A DNA stretch of 64,000 bases from contig JAXHLQ010000001.1 of assembly GCA_034522175.1 (NCBI GenBank), positions 3,658,001-3,722,000 on the forward strand, in the 5' to 3' direction. Below the pieces are notes generated by a model. The model was not told the origin of the DNA, did no database searches, and saw nothing but the letters and a program-made list of their open reading frames with translations. Both the position numbers and the translations under genes were made by a program. The stretch comes from JAIPDZ01 sp034522175. Its GTDB lineage: Bacteria > Desulfobacterota > DSM-4660 > Desulfatiglandales > Desulfatiglandaceae. This document shows positions 57,262 to 64,000 of the stretch, piece by piece. The first letter of the stretch is position 1. Each line of letters starts with the position of its first letter.

Positions 57262-58494
57262 ATGGCACTCATTGTTCAGAAATATGGCGGAACCTCCGTG
57301 GGCAGTATTGAGAAGATCCGTGCGGTCGCTGAAAAAGTCATCGATTCTCACCAGGCGGGAAACCGGATGGTCGTGGTCCTCTCCGCCATGTCAGGCCGGA
57401 CCGATGCCTTAATCGAACTGGCGAGGGAGATGACGGATGACCCGGACCCCAGAGAATTGGATGTCCTCATGGCCACGGGGGAACAGGTGAGCGTGGCCCT
57501 GTTTGCCATGGCCGTGAAGTCCATGGGATACGATGCACGGTCTTTATTGGGCTTCCAGGCGGCCATTCATACCGATCATCTGTATGGAAAGGCCAGGATA
57601 CAGGACATCGACGGGACGCGCATTATGCGGGATCTGGAACGGGATCGGATTGTGGCCGTAGCCGGATTTCAGGGGCTGGATGAACATGGCGATATTACCA
57701 CCCTGGGCCGGGGCGGGTCCGATACCACGGCGGTGGCGCTGGCCGCCGCCCTCAACGCAGATGTGTGCGAAATATTTACGGATGTGGACGGCGTGTATAC
57801 CACGGATCCCAATGTTTGCGCGAAGGCCAGAAAAATGGATATCATCGCATACGAAGAAATGCTCGAGATGGCGAGCCTGGGGGCGAAAGTCCTGGAGATC
57901 CGTTCGGTTGAATTTGCCATGAAATTCAACGTGCCGATTCATGTCAGATCAACGTTTAATGATGAAAGGGGGACCATGGTGGTGGCTGAGACAAAGGATA
58001 TGGAAAAGGTGGCGGTATCAGGAGTGGCCTATAACAAAAACGAAGCCCGGGTCACCATCAAAAAAGTGCCGGATCAGCCAGGGACAGCCTCTAAGATATT
58101 CGACCCCATATTCAAGTCCGGTATCGTTGTGGATATGATCCTTCAGAATACTTCCGAGGACGGGTTGACAGACCTGACATTCACGGTGCCCAAGAGCGAT
58201 TTCTACAATACCATGAAACAGGTCAGCAAAGTGGCTGAAGCGATCGGGGCCGAGAAGGTGCTGGGTGATGAGGACATCGCCAAGGTCTCGATCATCGGCG
58301 TGGGCATGCGGACCCATGCGGGTGTGGCCAAAAAGATGTTTGAGGCCCTGGCCGGGGAAAACATCAATATCATGATGATCAGTACCTCTGAGATAAAGAT
58401 ATCGTGTGTCATAGAGGAAAAATATACGGAACTGGCCGTGCGCACGCTGCACTCCACATTTGGCCTCGATGATGAAAGTGCGGAACCCGAATAA
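57262..58494 (+). CDS. lysC: Aspartate kinase
   Basis: 410 residues, intact, first enzyme of lysine, threonine and methionine synthesis. ALIVQKYGGTSVGSIEKIRA (catalytic KYGGTS), TLGRGGSDTTAVALAAALNA, FTDVDGVYTTDPN, and two C-terminal ACT domains (VAVSGVAYNKNEARVTIKKV; VSIIGVGMRTHAGVAKKMFE) for feedback control. Confidence 0.95.
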   Translation: MALIVQKYGGTSVGSIEKIRAVAEKVIDSHQAGNRMVVVLSAMSGRTDALIELAREMTDDPDPRELDVLMATGEQVSVALFAMAVKSMGYDARSLLGFQAAIHTDHLYGKARIQDIDGTRIMRDLERDRIVAVAGFQGLDEHGDITTLGRGGSDTTAVALAAALNADVCEIFTDVDGVYTTDPNVCAKARKMDIIAYEEMLEMASLGAKVLEIRSVEFAMKFNVPIHVRSTFNDERGTMVVAETKDMEKVAVSGVAYNKNEARVTIKKVPDQPGTASKIFDPIFKSGIVVDMILQNTSEDGLTDLTFTVPKSDFYNTMKQVSKVAEAIGAEKVLGDEDIAKVSIIGVGMRTHAGVAKKMFEALAGENINIMMISTSEIKISCVIEEKYTELAVRTLHSTFGLDDESAEPE

Positions 58495-59032
58495 GTCCGT
58501 ATCCGGCGTTCTTTTCCTCTTTTTAATGCTGATTACTTCCGCATTTTTTTCAAAGGGAAAAGCCCTGGTCGACATACGGGAAAGCGCAAACGATTCGCCC
58601 ACATTCGTGGAAATCAAAGGGGATGTGCGCTGTCCGGCGGTTTACGGCTTTACAGAGCCCCCCGTTCTAAGCCGCTTGGTGCGCCGTGCCGGCGGGTTGA
58701 CTCATAATGGGTGTAAGGAACCCTTATCGGTCAATTCCGAACCATTTTCGACCGGGCGGTGTGTTTCATTGGCATCAAAGAAGGGGGGATGCGTTCTAAA
58801 TGTTCGGCGGATGTCTGCTTTTTATCAGGTCACATTGGGGATACCCCTCTCTATCAACGGGGCGAAGGCGGAGTCTCTCGCGGCCGTTCCGGGGATCGGC
58901 CCAATGACGGCCCAATCCATGGTGCGCGAGAGAGACAAGCGGGGCGGGTTTAAGAAAATGGCGGATATCCTTTCGGTTCCGGGTATCGGTCCGGCCGTGT
59001 ATGAGAAGATACGGCCCTATCTGACCCTGTAG
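58472..59032 (+). CDS. ComEA-like helix-hairpin-helix protein
   Basis: About 186 residues. It overlaps the end of lysC by 23 bases. The start is ATG 58472 or nearby codons. An N-terminal membrane/signal segment (SGVLFLFLMLITSAFF), an SLBB-like middle (VEIKGDVRCPAVYGFTEP) and two HhH hairpins (LAAVPGIGPMTAQSMVRERD; ILSVPGIGPAVYEKIRPYL) give the ComEA layout. Such proteins bind double-stranded DNA in the periplasm during natural transformation. Confidence 0.82.
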   Translation: MKVRNPNKSVSGVLFLFLMLITSAFFSKGKALVDIRESANDSPTFVEIKGDVRCPAVYGFTEPPVLSRLVRRAGGLTHNGCKEPLSVNSEPFSTGRCVSLASKKGGCVLNVRRMSAFYQVTLGIPLSINGAKAESLAAVPGIGPMTAQSMVRERDKRGGFKKMADILSVPGIGPAVYEKIRPYLTL

Positions 59033-59145
59033 AGACGACCCATGTTTCCGTCGAGACCTCTCAAAAACACACTTATCCTTTCGCAGCGTCTGAGCTCTAT
59101 TCCGAAAATCGTTGTTTTCCCCCGTCAGCGGTATCGGGGGCCCCA

Positions 59146-60147
59146 ATGATCGTTCTTGGGATTGATACGTCTTGTGACGATACCTCTGCTGGGGTGGTGG
59201 TCGATGGGCGGCGTGTCCTGTCCAACGTGGTCCATTCCCAGGTGACGGTGCATCATCCCCACGGTGGGGTGGTGCCCGAACTGGCCTCGAGGGAACACAT
59301 TCGAAACATCATGCCGGTGGTGGATGCGTCCCTCAGCCGCGCAGAGATTGAGCTGGACCAGTTGGACGGTATCGCGGTGACGGTGGGTCCCGGACTGGTG
59401 GGCGCCCTTTTGGTGGGGCTTTATTATGCCAAGGGATTGAGTTATGCATCCGGAAAACCGATGGTGGCCGTGAATCACCTGGAAGGTCATATCCTTTCCG
59501 TCTTTCTCGAAGAAGACATCCCGGCCTTTCCGTTTTTGGCCCTGACGGTTTCAGGAGGGCATACCAGTCTCTATCATGTGGAGGGGTTTGGTCGATACAC
59601 CCTCATGGGACAGACCCTGGACGACGCCGCCGGAGAGGCCTTTGACAAGGTGGCCAAAATATCGGGGCTGGGTTATCCAGGGGGGATCGCTATCGAAAAA
59701 GTATCCCGGGAGGGGAGAGGGGATCGGGTCCGGTTCCCGAGGGCGTTTTTGTCAAAGACGTCCCTCGATTTCAGCTTCAGCGGCCTCAAGACGGCGGTGT
59801 CGCTCTTCATGAAGAAATGGGCCGATGATAAGGGCGATGTGACCCTTGCCGACATCGGGGCGTCGTTTCAGGAATCGGTGGTGGATGTGCTCGTGGAAAA
59901 GGTCATTCGAGCGGAAAAACGCATCGATGCCAGGTCCATTGTGCTGGGTGGGGGTGTGGCGTGCAACCGGAGGCTCAGGGAGCGGATGGCGGCGGCTGCA
60001 GCCGCAGAAGGGGTACGCCTCTATTACCCCCGCCCGGAATATTGCACGGATAATGGCGCCATGATTGCCGTTTGCGGATATCATCGACTCCTTCGGGGCG
60101 AGGTGGCGGATCTCAATACAGATGTAAGATCCAAGCTTCCCCTGTGA
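59146..60147 (+). CDS. tsaD: tRNA threonylcarbamoyltransferase TsaD
   Basis: 333 residues, intact. MIVLGIDTSCDDTSAGVVVD, the metal ligands H-x3-H in AVNHLEGHILSVF, GGGVACNRRLRERM, and YPRPEYCTDNGAMIAVCG. Catalyses t6A37 formation with TsaB/TsaE. Confidence 0.96.
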   Translation: MIVLGIDTSCDDTSAGVVVDGRRVLSNVVHSQVTVHHPHGGVVPELASREHIRNIMPVVDASLSRAEIELDQLDGIAVTVGPGLVGALLVGLYYAKGLSYASGKPMVAVNHLEGHILSVFLEEDIPAFPFLALTVSGGHTSLYHVEGFGRYTLMGQTLDDAAGEAFDKVAKISGLGYPGGIAIEKVSREGRGDRVRFPRAFLSKTSLDFSFSGLKTAVSLFMKKWADDKGDVTLADIGASFQESVVDVLVEKVIRAEKRIDARSIVLGGGVACNRRLRERMAAAAAAEGVRLYYPRPEYCTDNGAMIAVCGYHRLLRGEVADLNTDVRSKLPL

Positions 60148-60208
60148 TGACCCTTTGAAAATGTTTCGTGTGTTATTTTGTTCAGGACCCGGTCGAGGCT
60201 GATCCATA

Positions 60209-60709
60209 TTGAAACTGAAAAGGCAGATTCGCTACTACTATTTGCGGTTTATACGCCTCAGAGGCGATCCCCGGGACCTGGCTTTGGGCATGGCCTTCGG
60301 TATATTTACCGGCATGATGCCCATCATGCCCTTTCAGATGGCCCTTGCGGTGGCACTGGCCCTTCTGTTCAAGGCGAGTAAAATTACGGCGGCCCTGGGC
60401 ACCTGGGTCAGCAATCCATTCAACTGGTATTTCCTCTACTACTTCAGTTACAAACTGGGGGCCTTTGTCCTCGGGCTGGAAGGGCATGGAAAGATGTTCT
60501 CCGCCATTATGTCCTCGGTGCGTAATGGAGAGGAGGCACTGATCATCGCCGAGAAAATCCTCGCGGCCGGGGGGCTCATGGGGACTGCCTTCCTGACAGG
60601 TGGCCTCATCATGGGCGTCCTCGCCGCCGTCCCGTCCTATTTTATCTTTCTTTTCATCTTCAGGCGGATACGGCAGTGGCGGGCGTCCGCCAGGCGGGGG
60701 AAGGTGTGA
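60209..60709 (+). CDS. DUF2062 membrane protein
   Basis: 166 residues from TTG 60209. The DUF2062 pattern GDPRDLALGMAFGIFTGMMP and WVSNPFNWYFLYYFSYKLG is clear, with three or four membrane helices. Function unknown. Often beside membrane or tRNA-modification genes. Overlaps rsmA by four bases. Confidence 0.88.
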   Translation: MKLKRQIRYYYLRFIRLRGDPRDLALGMAFGIFTGMMPIMPFQMALAVALALLFKASKITAALGTWVSNPFNWYFLYYFSYKLGAFVLGLEGHGKMFSAIMSSVRNGEEALIIAEKILAAGGLMGTAFLTGGLIMGVLAAVPSYFIFLFIFRRIRQWRASARRGKV

Positions 60710-61563
60710 CCGTCGAGAGAAAGGATCGGGAGTCCGGCGGGCGGTTTCGGCCCAGAAAGCGTCTGGGCCAGCACTTCCTTGTGGATCCCATGGTGCGCGA
60801 TGACATGCTGGCGCACACCGGATTCGGCGTGGACGACACCATACTGGAGGTGGGGCCGGGGCAGGGCGCGCTTACGCTTCCTTTGTCGCAGCAGGTCAAA
60901 ACCCTCATCGCCGTGGAGAAGGACCGGGAACTCATCGGGCCCCTTGAAGAACGGCTTTTTGAAGCCGGTATCGACAATGTGACGCTGATCCATCAGGATA
61001 TCCTCAAATTTGATTTGAAGGAAATCGTCTCACCGCCTGAAAAACTCCATGTCATCGGAAACCTCCCCTACAATATATCCACTCCCTTTCTGGAGCGATT
61101 GATTCAAAACCGCAGCTATCTCGGGAAGGCCGTGCTCATGTTCCAACTCGAGGTGGCGCGGAGATTGACCGCTGTCTCCAACAGCAAAGCCTATGGTGCC
61201 ATGAGTGTCATGGTTCAGTACGCCGCGGCGTGTCAATCGATCATGCCGGTCAAAAGGACGTCGTTTTATCCGAAGCCCAAGGTGGATTCAATGGTGGTAG
61301 CCCTCGATTTTGAACGGCCCTATCCCAAGCAGGCGGCCGATGAGGGCTTTTTCAGGCGGGTGGTGAAGGCCGCCTTTGCCCATCGGCGGAAGATACTCCT
61401 CAATTCCCTGAAGGTGCTCCAACCGGCAATGGACCGGGATCGTCTCATGGAGGGGTTGCGCCGATGTGCCATTGATCCAAACCGGCGGGCCGAGACCCTC
61501 GACATGGAGGATTTTCTCTGCCTGGCCTCGGCCCTTGCAATTGACAGGCCGGCGTCGGCGTGA
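60706..61563 (+). CDS. rsmA: 16S rRNA dimethyladenosine transferase RsmA (KsgA)
   Basis: 285 residues from GTG 60706, which overlaps the previous stop (GTGTGA). RFRPRKRLGQHFLVDPMVRD, AdoMet motif ILEVGPGQGALTLPL, catalytic NLPYNISTPFLERL, and SFYPKPKVDSMVVAL. It methylates two adjacent adenosines near the 16S 3' end. Confidence 0.94.
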   Translation: MTVERKDRESGGRFRPRKRLGQHFLVDPMVRDDMLAHTGFGVDDTILEVGPGQGALTLPLSQQVKTLIAVEKDRELIGPLEERLFEAGIDNVTLIHQDILKFDLKEIVSPPEKLHVIGNLPYNISTPFLERLIQNRSYLGKAVLMFQLEVARRLTAVSNSKAYGAMSVMVQYAAACQSIMPVKRTSFYPKPKVDSMVVALDFERPYPKQAADEGFFRRVVKAAFAHRRKILLNSLKVLQPAMDRDRLMEGLRRCAIDPNRRAETLDMEDFLCLASALAIDRPASA

Positions 61564-61578
61564 TATGAGGGCCTTCTG

Positions 61579-62430
61579 ATGGAAGTGATTGACACCATTG
61601 ACCGGATGCAACAGCGGGCTGAATTCCTGAGATCGGCGGGTCATACCCTTGCCTTTGTGCCCACCATGGGCTTTCTCCACGAGGGACATCTTGAGTTGAT
61701 GCGGGTGGGCAAAAAGCACGCCGATAAGGTCATCATCAGCATTTTCGTGAATCCCACGCAGTTCGGACCGGGTGAGGACTATGAGCAGTATCCCCGGGAC
61801 CCCGAGGGTGATCTAAAAACGGCGGAAAAGGCGGGTGTGGACGTGGTCTTCATGCCGACGGCCGAAGAGATGTATCCGGATATGAGCCAGACAAGGGTAG
61901 TGGTGGAGAGACTTCCGAACCATCTCTGCGGCCTATCGAGACCGGGGCACTTCGACGGCGTGACCACCGTGGTGGCCAAACTGTTTCATGTGACCCAACC
62001 CCATCTCGCGATTTTCGGGCAGAAGGATTTTCAGCAGTTGACGGTCATTACCCGAATGGTCATGGACCTCAGCATGGACATTCGGATTGTCGGGGTACCG
62101 ACGGTCCGTGAGCCCGACGGGTTGGCCATGAGTTCAAGAAATAAGTACCTGAGTCAAAAAGAACGAAAATCCGCCTTGTGCCTCAAGGAATCGCTGGATA
62201 CGGCACAGCGACTGGCGGCGGAGGGGGAAACGGAGAGCCGGGCCATTTTGTCACGTATCGAGGCACTGATCCTGAATCATTCGTACACCGAGATCGACTA
62301 TGTTGAGCTGTGTGATCCGGTGACGCTGGATCACACGGAAGCGCTGAAAGAAGAGACGCTCCTGGCACTGGCTGTAAGGGTGGGCAAGACGCGGTTGATT
62401 GACAATTGTATTTTGAGACGGGGCGGTTGA
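61579..62430 (+). CDS. panC: Pantothenate synthetase PanC
   Basis: 283 residues: FVPTMGFLHEGHLELMRVGK (nucleotide HxGH), ISIFVNPTQFGPGEDYEQYP, KLFHVTQPHLAIFGQKDFQQ, and VREPDGLAMSSRNKYLS. It condenses pantoate with beta-alanine. Lies 15 bases after rsmA. Confidence 0.96.
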   Translation: MEVIDTIDRMQQRAEFLRSAGHTLAFVPTMGFLHEGHLELMRVGKKHADKVIISIFVNPTQFGPGEDYEQYPRDPEGDLKTAEKAGVDVVFMPTAEEMYPDMSQTRVVVERLPNHLCGLSRPGHFDGVTTVVAKLFHVTQPHLAIFGQKDFQQLTVITRMVMDLSMDIRIVGVPTVREPDGLAMSSRNKYLSQKERKSALCLKESLDTAQRLAAEGETESRAILSRIEALILNHSYTEIDYVELCDPVTLDHTEALKEETLLALAVRVGKTRLIDNCILRRGG

Positions 62431-62437
62431 AATATTC

Positions 62438-62516
62438 GCCACTAAGCCGCTGAGACACCAAGTTTGCATCTATCTGTGTCATCTTCGTGTCTTGGTGTCT
62501 TCGTGGCATCTTTTTT
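62438..62516 (+). terminator. Long imperfect stem-loop with T run between panC and metK
   Basis: GCCACTAAGCCGCTGAGACA (62438-62457) and the arm ending CTTGGTGTCTTCGTGGC (62491-62507) form an imperfect ~25 bp stem, followed by TTTTTT at 62511-62516. It resembles dispersed intergenic palindromes of this type and could also end panC transcription. Confidence 0.55.
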
Positions 62517-62544
62517 AAATGGAACAAGACGAAGGGAGAACATC

Positions 62545-63711
62545 ATGAAAACCTCAAATTTCTTATTCACCTCTGAATCGGTTACCGAAGGCCACCCGGA
62601 CAAGGTGGCCGATCAGATATCCGATCACATCCTGGACCGGATTCTGGAGCAGGAACCGAAATCGAGGGTCGCGTGCGAGACCCTGGTGACCACCGGGATG
62701 GCCATGATTTCAGGAGAAATTACCACCGGGGCCTATGTGGACATGCCCGAGGTGGTGAGAGACACGATCCGGGATATCGGTTACAAGAATTCGTCCATGG
62801 GATTTGACTGGGAGACCTGTGCCGTGCTTTCCACCATTGACAAGCAATCCCCGGACATCGCCATGGGCGTGGACGACGGCAGCGGGCTCTTTAAGGAACA
62901 GGGGGCCGGGGATCAGGGGCTCATGTTCGGTTACGCCTGCCGGGACACCAAGGTGCTCATGCCCATGCCGATTTATCTGGCCCACGGATTGACCCGCCGG
63001 CTGGCCCACGTACGGAAATCCGGGCAACTGCCCTGGCTGCGGCCGGACGGTAAATCCCAGGTCACCGTGGAGTATGTGGAAGGAAAACCCTCCAGGATTC
63101 ATACGGTGGTCATTGCGGCCCAGCACAATCCTGAAGTGGACTACGAGACCCTCAGGGAGGCCATCATCGAACAGGTCATCAAGGAGATCATTCCCCAGGG
63201 GATGCTGGATGAACAGAGCCAGATCTTTATCAACACCACCGGACGTTTCGTGGTGGGCGGCCCCATGGGCGACTGCGGCCTGACCGGCCGGAAGATCATC
63301 ATGGATACTTACGGGGGCTTCGGGTACCATGGCGGCGGGGCCTTCTCCGGAAAGGATCCCTCCAAGGTGGACCGGAGCGCGTCGTACATGTGCCGGTATA
63401 TTGCCAAAAACCTGGTGGCCGCCGGACTGGCGGAGACCTGCGAGATTCAGGTGGCTTATACCATCGGTCGTGCCGAGCCGGTGTCGGTGATGGTGGGGGC
63501 CTACAGCACCGGCGTGATATCCAGCAGAGAGCTGACCGAGATCGTGAAGAAGGAGTTCGACCTCCGGCCGGCCGCCATTATCGAAAGACTCGATCTGTTG
63601 AGACCCATTTACAGAAAGACATGCAATTACGGACACTTCGGCCGGGAACTTCCCGAGTTCAGCTGGGAGAAGACCGATGTGGCGGAGACCCTCAAGCGGG
63701 CGGTTAAATAG
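62545..63711 (+). CDS. metK: S-adenosylmethionine synthetase MetK
   Basis: 388 residues from ATG 62545 (GAAGGGAG upstream), since MKTSNFLFTSESVTEGHPDK is the conserved start and the longer frame lies in the hairpin. DQGLMFGYACRDTKVLMPMP and GGGAFSGKDPSKVDRSASYM are diagnostic. Upstream of ahcY, so the methyl cycle is grouped here. Confidence 0.97.
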   Translation: MKTSNFLFTSESVTEGHPDKVADQISDHILDRILEQEPKSRVACETLVTTGMAMISGEITTGAYVDMPEVVRDTIRDIGYKNSSMGFDWETCAVLSTIDKQSPDIAMGVDDGSGLFKEQGAGDQGLMFGYACRDTKVLMPMPIYLAHGLTRRLAHVRKSGQLPWLRPDGKSQVTVEYVEGKPSRIHTVVIAAQHNPEVDYETLREAIIEQVIKEIIPQGMLDEQSQIFINTTGRFVVGGPMGDCGLTGRKIIMDTYGGFGYHGGGAFSGKDPSKVDRSASYMCRYIAKNLVAAGLAETCEIQVAYTIGRAEPVSVMVGAYSTGVISSRELTEIVKKEFDLRPAAIIERLDLLRPIYRKTCNYGHFGRELPEFSWEKTDVAETLKRAVK

Positions 63712-63798
63712 CTCCCATCAGTGGCCGGTGTTCAGGTTTCAGTAAACTGCAAACCCTGACAACCGAAATATAGAACTCAATCGTAAAGGGATAATACA

Positions 63799-64000
63799 AT
63801 GGATTACGATATCAGAGACATCAACCTGGCGGCAAAGGGCCGCCTCAGAATCGAGTGGGCCGAGATGAGCATGCCGGTCCTCAAAACCATCAGGGAACGC
63901 TTCTTAACGGAGAATCCTTTGGCCGGGCGCCGGATTTCGGCCTGCCTTCATGTGACAACGGAAACGGCTGCGCTTATGAAAACCCTGAAGGCGGGCGGTG
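63799..64000 (+). CDS. ahcY: Adenosylhomocysteinase, 5' part, cut by window edge
   Basis: It opens MDYDIRDINLAAKGRLRIEW and includes MPVLKTIRERF, RRISACLHVTTETAALMKTL, all standard for S-adenosylhomocysteine hydrolase. It removes the product inhibitor of methyltransferases such as CheR, RsmA and others in this window. The right edge truncates it after 67 codons. No SAH riboswitch seen in the 87 bases before it. Confidence 0.93.
   Translation, partial: MDYDIRDINLAAKGRLRIEWAEMSMPVLKTIRERFLTENPLAGRRISACLHVTTETAALMKTLKAGG

Noticed and set aside
62710..63636. Long antisense frame opposite metK
   Set aside because: Shadow of a highly conserved gene; composition is abnormal and no start signal exists.
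63712..63798. SAH or SAM riboswitch before ahcY
   Set aside because: The gap is too short and lacks the conserved core; only an ordinary leader is visible.

Overview
The window looks like a chromosomal piece from a Gram-negative member of the Desulfobacterota (former Deltaproteobacteria). This is an inference from gene content: a UGSC-family selenoprotein, a short ThiC, the rpmH-rnpA-yidD-yidC-jag-mnmE and mreBCD-mrdA-rodA blocks, and a tsaD / rsmA / panC / metK / ahcY neighbourhood. No rRNA or tRNA gene was recognised.

About 0-12.8 kb is an AT-richer accessory region. A run of minus-strand genes for envelope-type proteins (beta-helix protein, lipoprotein, small membrane protein, zinc-ribbon/FxLYD protein, small secreted protein; 12.1 down to 2.15 kb) has been broken by mobile DNA. 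An ISL3-type element splits the lipoprotein gene (8 bp target duplication). A 306 bp MITE-like element splits the small membrane gene. An integrase-core IS with a 16 bp target duplication splits the zinc-ribbon gene, and that IS is itself split by an IS4-type element carrying a HARE-HTH passenger gene. A second ISL3 copy lies at 0.5-1.8 kb.

About 12.8-38.6 kb holds regulatory and metabolic genes. They include a PaaI-type thioesterase, a UGSC selenoprotein (in-frame TGA with a SECIS-like hairpin) and its partner, an orphan response regulator and an H-NOX protein. One long minus-strand operon runs pxpA-pxpB-pxpC-cheA(hybrid)-mcp-cheW-cheB-cheR-diguanylate cyclase, joining 5-oxoprolinase subunits to a Wsp-like chemosensory/c-di-GMP pathway. 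A Zra-like unit follows: a Spy/ZraP-type periplasmic protein with a consensus sigma-54 promoter, divergent from a histidine kinase and an NtrC-type regulator. A WspA-like receptor and a YhhN protein close the region.

About 38.8-64 kb is core genome: thiC, the rpmH-to-mnmE block, rod-shape genes, phoH / 7TM-HD / ybeY, pdxJ-acpS, tsaE-lysC, tsaD, rsmA, panC, metK and the start of ahcY.

More than twenty genes, including mreB, mreD, phoH, cheA and pxpC, carry single-base frameshifts, mostly one base missing from a homopolymer. The simplest reading is consensus error, so genes called here as one CDS with a frameshift are probably intact in the organism. Spans for those genes cover the whole reconstructed gene.
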